A program made the position numbers and the translations under genes. DNA of 28,560 nucleotides, from NCBI GenBank assembly GCA_029555925.1, contig JAKPQU010000307.1, forward strand, positions 1 to 28,560, written 5' to 3'. Shown piece after piece: positions 23,343 through 28,560 of this stretch. Below the pieces are notes generated by a model, which ran no database searches, was not told where the DNA came from, and was given only the letters and a program-made list of their open reading frames with translations. Position 1 is the first letter of the stretch, and each line of letters starts with the position of its first letter. The stretch is from Bacillota bacterium. Its GTDB lineage: Bacteria; Eremiobacterota; SpSt-956; JAKJGF01.

Positions 23343-24422
23343 ATGACTTTTACCGTTAAAGAAATAGCGGAAACTCTCGGAGGAACAGTAATCGGTAATG
23401 GACTCTTTACTGTATCCGGCGTTTCTGATATTGATGGAGCTTCCGGGGAACATGTAACCTTTGCAGTAAAACGTATTTATTTTAAGAAGGCTTTACGTTC
23501 CGGCGCAGGAGCTATTATTTGCTCTGAAGATTATGGAATGGTTACGCAAAAACCGCTCATAGTGGTTTCCAATCCGAGATTTGCTTTTGCAAAGGTTTTA
23601 GAGCTATTTAAAGAAAAAAACCATTCTTACAGAGGAGTTCATCATACCTGTATAAAGGGTGAAGAGGTATATATTTCCGATGATGTAATAATTTATCCCA
23701 ATGTTTTTATAGGCAGTAATGTGAAAATAGGTAATTCAACTGTTATTTATCCCGGAGTTCATATAGGAAACCATGTAACGATAGGAGATTTTTGCATTAT
23801 ATACCCCAATGTGGTAATCCTGGACAGAGTCACAGCAGGTAATAATATTATAATCCATTCAGGTGCAATAATCGGAAGTGATGGTTTTGGATTTGAAAGA
23901 GATGGCAGAACCTATTATAAAATACCTCAGATAGGTTCCGTATTGATAGAAGATGATGTGGAAATAGGAGCCAATACCTGTATAGACAGAGCCACAACAG
24001 GAGTAACTACTATTGGTAAAGGGAGTAAAATTGATAATCTTGTTCAGGTGGCTCATAATGTTTCTATAGGAGAAAATGTTGTCATTGCAGGACTTTCCGG
24101 TCTTTCAGGCAGTGTTAAAGTAGAAGATAATGCTATTATAGGAGGACAGGTAGGTATAGCAGACAGAATAACTATAGGTAAAAATGCCATATTATCCGCC
24201 AAGTCGGGAATAATAAGTGATATCTCTCCCGGCTGCAGGGTGGCAGGCTATCCTGCTTTGGATTACAGAGAATTCTTTCGCTCTGTAGCTTATATGAAAA
24301 AAATTGAACATTTATGTTCTGATATTAAAATTATGCGAGAAGAACTGCTTGAATTAAAGAACTCTGTACAAGGAGCGGATAGACAGGTCTCTCTTCTCCG
24401 GGTAAAGGATTGTGAAGCTTGA
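23343..24422 (+). CDS. lpxD: UDP-3-O-acylglucosamine N-acyltransferase (LpxD)
   Basis: This 359-residue protein has the LpxD layout: an N-terminal uridine-binding domain (1-100), left-handed beta-helix hexapeptide repeats (about 105-300) and a C-terminal helix. GSDGFGFERDG (178-188) and the catalytic histidine His238 in DNLVQVAHNVSIGENV are diagnostic and separate it from LpxA. It adds the second acyl chain in lipid A synthesis. Residues 250-256 read GLSGLSG where AQVGIAG is usual, a small change next to the active site. The stop overlaps the next gene's TTG (TTGA). Confidence 0.94.
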   Translation: MTFTVKEIAETLGGTVIGNGLFTVSGVSDIDGASGEHVTFAVKRIYFKKALRSGAGAIICSEDYGMVTQKPLIVVSNPRFAFAKVLELFKEKNHSYRGVHHTCIKGEEVYISDDVIIYPNVFIGSNVKIGNSTVIYPGVHIGNHVTIGDFCIIYPNVVILDRVTAGNNIIIHSGAIIGSDGFGFERDGRTYYKIPQIGSVLIEDDVEIGANTCIDRATTGVTTIGKGSKIDNLVQVAHNVSIGENVVIAGLSGLSGSVKVEDNAIIGGQVGIADRITIGKNAILSAKSGIISDISPGCRVAGYPALDYREFFRSVAYMKKIEHLCSDIKIMREELLELKNSVQGADRQVSLLRVKDCEA

Positions 24423-25927
24423 AAAAGATATTATTTTTATTATGTATTTTTATCAGTATTTTATACGGGATTGGTTACGGACAGGAACAGACTTCTTCTG
24501 TAAAACCTCTTCTTGCTTTGAGTGGGAGTACGGAAGTAAGCATACCTCTTAATAATCCTGTAATTTTTCCAATTACAGGATCTGCAAGAGGTCCTGTTGT
24601 GGTAGAAAACATGTCACCTGATTTACTTGATGTAAAAACAGATGAAATTGCGAACAGTATAGTATTAAAGGGTTTGAAATACGGACACGGTAGTTTTGTT
24701 TTAAGTAGACAGAAGGTAAGGAGTGCCATTTATGTGGCTATAAGGGAACCTGCAGGTGTTCTTCCCGATCAGGTCTCAATTACTGTTACAGGAAATCCTG
24801 CTACAAAAGATTTTCTGAGGGACTCAGCTATAAGAACCGTTCTTTCGAAGACCAGCCTTAAAGCTGGTTCCTATCTTTTATTTGACGAATATGTACCTTT
24901 TGAATGTCCTTCGTTTTTATCAAGAGGTGAAAGTAAAATTTTTGAACTTCCTGTTAAAATAGAAAATCCTTTATATTATCCTGTAAGGGAAAGTGTTAAA
25001 GTCCGGGTGATAAATAAGATAATTCCTACATCGGAAGTTTCTCTTTTGATGATAAGCAATCGTCCAGAGAAGATAGAAGATGACGGTATACTGTTTCAGG
25101 AGAAGATAGAACCGGAAAAACCTGTACGATTATTATATTACCATCAAAATTCTCCTACCAGTATAGACAGAGAATTTCTTATAAAACTTACCAATCCTTC
25201 TACTAAAGCTGTGGAACTGAAACTTTTAAGCGGCACATCAGGACCGGCTCAGGATGTTTTTTTTGTAGGTCACAGAGCAACTGTAAGATTTCTGCAGGAT
25301 TATACTTATGATGCAGGCCAGATAATTACAATAGCTCCTAAAGGTGAATTTATTATAAACAGGGCTTTTATGAAACCGGGAGATGTGGTGTCAGGTCTTG
25401 TTGAAATGCACCTGTTAAATAATCTTCCTCTTTCTGTAATTGTTCAGGCAGGTCAGCCTGATATTGCTTTTGATAAAGACGAAGTTCTCCCTGATGAATT
25501 TGACCCGTTCAGGATACATCCCAAGGGAGTATTTGCAGAACCGAATATTTCATCTTCTTTTACCTATAATGCCGGTTCTGATGATCTGACAATCCCTGTC
25601 GGTGTTAGCCCATGGCTTTCCGATATAGAAACTGGTGCTCCCAATCAGGGAAATTACGGGGTTATATACAAATTCAATATCATATTAAATAACCCGTCAG
25701 GTGAAGAAAAAAAACTCAGGATCTGTTTTTCACCGGTAAACGGTATTGCGAGAGGTGTATTTATTATAGACAATAACTTATATGAAACACAACTGCTCCG
25801 TCCCGGTAAGACATCTGTCGTTACAGAAATCCGTCTTTCTCCAAAGGAAAGAAGAGCTATGAAACTATGTACCACTCCTCAGAGCGGTTCATGTTATCCT
25901 GTAAAAATCTTATTCAAGTCTAATTAG
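24419..25927 (+). CDS. Unrecognised secreted beta-rich protein within the lipid A operon
   Basis: I do not recognise this 502-residue protein. It begins with TTG overlapping the lpxD stop and has a clear signal peptide (about 1-21, LLCIFISILYGIGYGQ), so it is exported. There is no lipobox and no C-terminal membrane segment. The rest looks beta-rich, with regularly spaced proline, glycine and asparagine turns. Residues about 28-110, with hydrophobic beta strands leading to NSIVLKGLKYGHGSFVL, are faintly like the N-terminal domain of secretin/pilus proteins. The middle and C-terminal parts may be Ig-like domains. Tight coupling between lpxD and lpxC suggests an envelope or lipopolysaccharide role; that is inference. 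Confidence 0.7.
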   Translation: MKKILFLLCIFISILYGIGYGQEQTSSVKPLLALSGSTEVSIPLNNPVIFPITGSARGPVVVENMSPDLLDVKTDEIANSIVLKGLKYGHGSFVLSRQKVRSAIYVAIREPAGVLPDQVSITVTGNPATKDFLRDSAIRTVLSKTSLKAGSYLLFDEYVPFECPSFLSRGESKIFELPVKIENPLYYPVRESVKVRVINKIIPTSEVSLLMISNRPEKIEDDGILFQEKIEPEKPVRLLYYHQNSPTSIDREFLIKLTNPSTKAVELKLLSGTSGPAQDVFFVGHRATVRFLQDYTYDAGQIITIAPKGEFIINRAFMKPGDVVSGLVEMHLLNNLPLSVIVQAGQPDIAFDKDEVLPDEFDPFRIHPKGVFAEPNISSSFTYNAGSDDLTIPVGVSPWLSDIETGAPNQGNYGVIYKFNIILNNPSGEEKKLRICFSPVNGIARGVFIIDNNLYETQLLRPGKTSVVTEIRLSPKERRAMKLCTTPQSGSCYPVKILFKSN

Positions 25928-25938
25928 GGGATATTTAT

Positions 25939-26811
25939 ATGGAATATCAAAGGACACTTTTAAGGGAACATACTTTTTCTGGAACAGGTATACATTCGGG
26001 TGAATCTGTTTCTATATGTGTAAAACCTGCTCCTGTTAATACAGGTATTGTTTTTATCAGGAAAGATTTATCTTCTTCACATTATATACCGGCTCTGGTA
26101 AATAATGTTTCCAGCACCATCAGAGGTACTACCCTGTCTTTCGAAGGTGTTGAAGTCAGAACAGTAGAACATATTCTTTCCTGTCTGTACGGTCTCCGTG
26201 TGGATAATGCTTTTATTGAAATATATGGCAGTGAAGTGCCTATCATGGACGGAAGTTCTCATGTTTTTACCGATATTATTAATTCATCAGGATTTAGAGA
26301 ACAGCCGGAAGGAGAGAGGACTTTTATTATTCCTGCCGAACCTCTCTGGGTTTCAGACAGGGACAGTCATATAGTATTACTTCCATGTGATGAATTTAAG
26401 ATTACCTGTATAGTTGATTATAACCATCCGATATTAAAAACTCAGATGGAGGAAATATTGATCGAACCTAGAACATATATTAGCTGTATCAGTCAATCCA
26501 GAACTTATGGATTTATAGAAGAAATACAATATCTTCTGGATAATAATCTTGCTCTCGGCGGTACTCTGGATAATGCCCTTGTGATAAAAAAGGACGGTTA
26601 TTCTTCACCTCTGCGTTATCCGAACGAACCGGTAAGGCATAAAATATTAGATCTTATAGGAGATGTCAGTCTGCTTGGCTCATATGTAAAAAGCCATATT
26701 ATAGCTGTTAAAAGCAGTCATAAGCTGAATGTAGAACTGGTGAAAGCTATTAAATCTATGGCTTTAAAGCATAATAATCACAACCATGTCAGATATGCCG
26801 ATTGTATTTAA
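25939..26811 (+). CDS. lpxC: UDP-3-O-acyl-N-acetylglucosamine deacetylase (LpxC)
   Basis: This 290-residue zinc enzyme makes the committed step of lipid A synthesis. Zinc ligands are His78 (RTVEHILSCL), His234 and Asp238 (VRHKILDLIGD). The general base Glu77 and the catalytic His261 (SSHKLNVEL) are present. The early GTGIHSGE and the IMDGSSHVF (102-110) motifs are intact. It is not fused to FabZ, unlike the bifunctional LpxC-FabZ of Bacteroidetes. It starts 11 bp after the unknown secreted gene, with AGGGGA ahead. The C-terminal tail is rich in His and Asn. Confidence 0.96.
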   Translation: MEYQRTLLREHTFSGTGIHSGESVSICVKPAPVNTGIVFIRKDLSSSHYIPALVNNVSSTIRGTTLSFEGVEVRTVEHILSCLYGLRVDNAFIEIYGSEVPIMDGSSHVFTDIINSSGFREQPEGERTFIIPAEPLWVSDRDSHIVLLPCDEFKITCIVDYNHPILKTQMEEILIEPRTYISCISQSRTYGFIEEIQYLLDNNLALGGTLDNALVIKKDGYSSPLRYPNEPVRHKILDLIGDVSLLGSYVKSHIIAVKSSHKLNVELVKAIKSMALKHNNHNHVRYADCI

Positions 26812-26817
26812 GTTATT

Positions 26818-26920
26818 ATGGATATTAATAAAATAAAAATAAATCAGTTTTATTTTACAGATAAACTGTTTTTTTATTAGCAGGGAGTTTTGTGTATGAT
26901 GGATATTAATAAGATAAAAA
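26818..26920 (+). repeat. Duplicated fabZ start sequence (81-bp offset)
   Basis: Bases 26818-26839 (ATGGATATTAATAAAATAAA and two more) match 26899-26920, the start of fabZ, at 21 of 22 positions. The upstream copy would encode a 20-residue peptide beginning MDINKIKI that ends before fabZ, and it has no ribosome binding site. It looks like a partial tandem duplication. Confidence 0.75.
26845..26875 (+). terminator. Possible weak intrinsic terminator between lpxC and fabZ
   Basis: The arms CAGTTTTAT and ATAAACTG pair over eight bases with one bulge and an eight-base loop, followed directly by seven T. The stem is AT-rich, so read-through into fabZ is likely. It could act as an attenuator. Confidence 0.35.
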
Positions 26921-27330
26921 CTATTTTGCCCCATCGCTATCCTTTTTTACTTGTTGACAGGGTTCTGGAGATAGAACCTCAAAAAAGGATCGTAGCAATC
27001 AAGAATGTAAGTGCAAACGAGTTGTTTTTTACAGGTCATTTCCCGGACCAACCTATAATGCCGGGAGTTTTAATTGCCGAGGCACTTGCGCAGGTCGGGT
27101 GTATTATGATGTATACGGAAAATGAAGAGGTCAGTGGTAAAATACCTCTTTTAATGGGACTGAATGATTTTAAATTCAGAAAGCCTGTAGTTCCGGGTGA
27201 TCAACTGGTTATGGAAGTAGAGTTATTGAAGGTAAGAAGAGGTTTTGGTAAAATTAAAGGATATGCTAAAGTAGAAGGTAATATAGTTGCCGAAGGAGAA
27301 ATCACTTTTGGATTATCTTCCGGTTCTTAA
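26896..27330 (+). CDS. fabZ: 3-hydroxyacyl-ACP dehydratase (FabZ)
   Basis: This 144-residue hot-dog fold enzyme removes water from 3-hydroxyacyl-ACP in fatty acid elongation, competing with the lipid A acyltransferases for the same pool. LPHRYPFLLVDRV (11-23) and the active-site GHFPDQPIMPGVLIAEALAQ (47-66), with His48 and Glu62, are complete. I chose the ATG at 26896, eight bases after AGGGAG; a TTG two codons earlier is possible. In most lipid A clusters lpxA follows fabZ directly, but here an oxidoreductase does. Confidence 0.96.
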   Translation: MMDINKIKTILPHRYPFLLVDRVLEIEPQKRIVAIKNVSANELFFTGHFPDQPIMPGVLIAEALAQVGCIMMYTENEEVSGKIPLLMGLNDFKFRKPVVPGDQLVMEVELLKVRRGFGKIKGYAKVEGNIVAEGEITFGLSSGS

Positions 27331-27365
27331 ATTTACAGGATTGTTTAATGAAAGGGGATTTTAGG

Positions 27366-28370
27366 TTGAATAAAATGAGAGTTGGGGTCATCGGAGTGGG
27401 GAATATGGGACAACATCATGCCAGGGTTTATAATGAAATGCCTGAAGTTGAGCTTATAGGGCTGGCAGATACCGATGAAACTACCCTGAATGCAGTTTCT
27501 CAGAGATTTGGAGTAAATAGTTATCCGGACTATAAGGAATTTTTTGGTAAGGTTGATGCTGTAAGCATTGTAGTTCCTACTAGCTATCATTATGATATAT
27601 CCAGAGGCTTTCTGGAACATGGTATTCATGTTCTTGTAGAGAAACCTGTAACAAAAACTATTGAAGAAATAGATGCTTTGAATAAAATAGCAAAGGAAAA
27701 CGGTCTTATACTACAGGTAGGACATACAGAACGGTTTAATCCTGCAGTTCAGGAATTATTTAATCTGGTAGAAAAACCTATTTTTGTAGAGGCCAATCGC
27801 CTTGGTCCTGCCAGTGCCAGAAATCTGGATATCGGCGTTGTTCTTGAACTTATGATTCATGATATTGATATTATACTGAGTCTTGTAAAATCATCTGTGA
27901 AGAAAGTTAATGCTATGGGTTCTTCTGTTTATTCTGATTTTGAAGATATAGCTGTAGCTCAACTGGTTTTTGAAAACGGATGTCTCGCTACCCTGGCATC
28001 AAGCAGGGTTACGGCAGAAAGGGTAAGGAAACTTGAAGTTACACTGGAAGATGCCTTTGTTTCCGTAGATTATATTGATCAAAATATAACTTTCCGACGC
28101 CAGTTATCTTCAAAATATGTTTTTGATAAGAACAGTACAAGATATCAGAGGAAATTTCTCCTTGAAAAACCTTTTATCAGTAAAGAAGAGCCTTTAAGAC
28201 TTGAATTGAATCATTTCATACAATGTATTACTGAAGGCAAAAAACCTATAGTTTCCGGTGACGAAGCGAGTAATGCCCTTACTCTTGCCCATAAAATACT
28301 GGAAAATATGGAGATGACCAATTTAAGAGTGGATAAGAGTTTTTTGGATTTACATAAAGACTGTCATTAA
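27366..28370 (+). CDS. Gfo/Idh/MocA-family NAD(P)-dependent oxidoreductase (possibly GnnA-like)
   Basis: The preferred start is TTG at 27366, seven bases after AAAGGGGA, giving MNKMRVGVIGVGNMGQHHAR. The open frame reaches ATG 27348, and ATG 27375 is also possible. The 334-residue protein has the Rossmann GVGNMG (10-15), the catalytic-lysine motif VEKPVTK (91-97), GHTERFNPA (119-127) and ELMIHDIDII (161-170). Similar genes next to lpxA/lpxB in other diderms are usually annotated UDP-GlcNAc dehydrogenase-like; the GnnA/GnnB pair makes a 3-amino sugar giving amide-linked lipid A. The neighbourhood fits that role, but the substrate cannot be read from sequence. Confidence 0.85.
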   Translation: MNKMRVGVIGVGNMGQHHARVYNEMPEVELIGLADTDETTLNAVSQRFGVNSYPDYKEFFGKVDAVSIVVPTSYHYDISRGFLEHGIHVLVEKPVTKTIEEIDALNKIAKENGLILQVGHTERFNPAVQELFNLVEKPIFVEANRLGPASARNLDIGVVLELMIHDIDIILSLVKSSVKKVNAMGSSVYSDFEDIAVAQLVFENGCLATLASSRVTAERVRKLEVTLEDAFVSVDYIDQNITFRRQLSSKYVFDKNSTRYQRKFLLEKPFISKEEPLRLELNHFIQCITEGKKPIVSGDEASNALTLAHKILENMEMTNLRVDKSFLDLHKDCH

Positions 28371-28538
28371 ATAATTTAAGGGTACAGGAATTTTCATCTT
28401 TAATGACGTAAAATAAAGCTTTAGATGAAAATTAAGTAGAGGCAGTTTATCTAAATAATTTAAGGGTACAGGAATTTTCATCTTTAATGACGTAAAATAA
28501 AGCTTTAGATGAAAATTAAGTAGAGGCAGTTTATCTAA
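28371..28538 (+). repeat. Perfect 84-bp tandem repeat (two units) with hairpin
   Basis: 28371-28454 and 28455-28538 appear identical over all 84 bases, and the next eight bases (ATAATTTA) start a third unit. Each unit holds the arms AATTTTCATCT and AGATGAAAATT, exact reverse complements separated by 23 bases. Degenerate relatives occur at 5786-5814 and 11401-11513. The repeat begins right after the oxidoreductase stop and ends at the next gene's ribosome binding site. Confidence 0.92.
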
Positions 28539-28547
28539 ATAATTTAT

Positions 28548-28555
28548 AAAGGAGG
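28548..28555 (+). promoter_or_regulatory. Ribosome binding site (AAAGGAGG) of the next gene
   Basis: A near-perfect Shine-Dalgarno sequence lies five bases from the window end. The GTG at 28558 is too close to be the likely start, so the next plus-strand gene probably begins just beyond the window. By synteny lpxA or lpxB would be expected. Confidence 0.6.
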
Positions 28556-28560
28556 CTGTG

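Noticed and set aside
26818..26880. 20-residue frame MDINKIKI... between lpxC and fabZ
   Set aside because: It is a duplicated piece of the fabZ start without a ribosome binding site; reported as a repeat, not as a gene.

Overview
The window comes from an AT-rich diderm (Gram-negative-type) bacterium, probably uncultured. I cannot assign a lineage. It encodes BamA, three Skp/OmpH-type periplasmic proteins and the early lipid A enzymes LpxD and LpxC with FabZ, so it has an outer membrane. The order wecA-wecB-atpZ-atpI-atpBEFHAGDC-murA is the arrangement I associate with clostridial and other Terrabacteria-type genomes. A wecB/atpZI/atp/murA block joined to an outer-membrane and lipid A block suggests a diderm outside the Proteobacteria; this is an inference from synteny.

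Layout. Positions 1-4188 (minus strand) carry part of a respiratory complex I operon, read as nuoA-nuoC-nuoD-nuoH-nuoJ-nuoK. The iron-sulfur subunits nuoB and nuoI are absent from their usual places. A cytoplasmic cyclophilin gene (4297-4779, minus) precedes nuoA. Positions 4900-6222 are a degenerate accessory strip: a frameshifted AAA-ATPase remnant cut by a small MITE-like element, a PIN-toxin N-terminal remnant, an antitoxin-like small gene, and repeat-rich spacer ending in two good sigma-70-type promoters. From 6223 to 17599 (plus strand) lie wecA, wecB, atpZ (58 codons), atpI, the eight F1Fo ATP synthase genes and murA. The c subunit keeps most of the known sodium-binding residues. After a 463-bp repeat-rich spacer come bamA, three OmpH/Skp-family genes (one lipoprotein with two OmpH units, one very long coiled-coil form, one of normal size), lpxD, an unrecognised secreted 502-residue protein, lpxC, fabZ and a Gfo/Idh/MocA oxidoreductase. 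The window ends in a perfect 84-bp tandem repeat and a ribosome binding site for the next gene.

How the genes work together. Complex I and ATP synthase form the energy module. WecA/WecB and MurA feed envelope polysaccharide and peptidoglycan synthesis. The bam-skp-lpx block builds the outer membrane, with outer-membrane protein insertion and lipid A synthesis in one transcription unit.

The most unusual non-coding feature is a family of GC-rich arrays built from the heptamer CGTRACG (usually four units). Eleven arrays or half-arrays lie in the spacers of the nuo, accessory and atp-murA regions, and none occurs after 17661. Several sit directly against start or stop codons, one supplies the probable GTG start of nuoC, and one is bracketed by a 24-bp duplication of the atpA 3' end. 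At least four other short repeat families decorate the spacers. The most interesting protein-level items are the enlarged and tandem Skp-like proteins and the unknown secreted protein inside the lipid A operon. I saw no rRNA, tRNA, CRISPR array, complete insertion sequence or phage genes.
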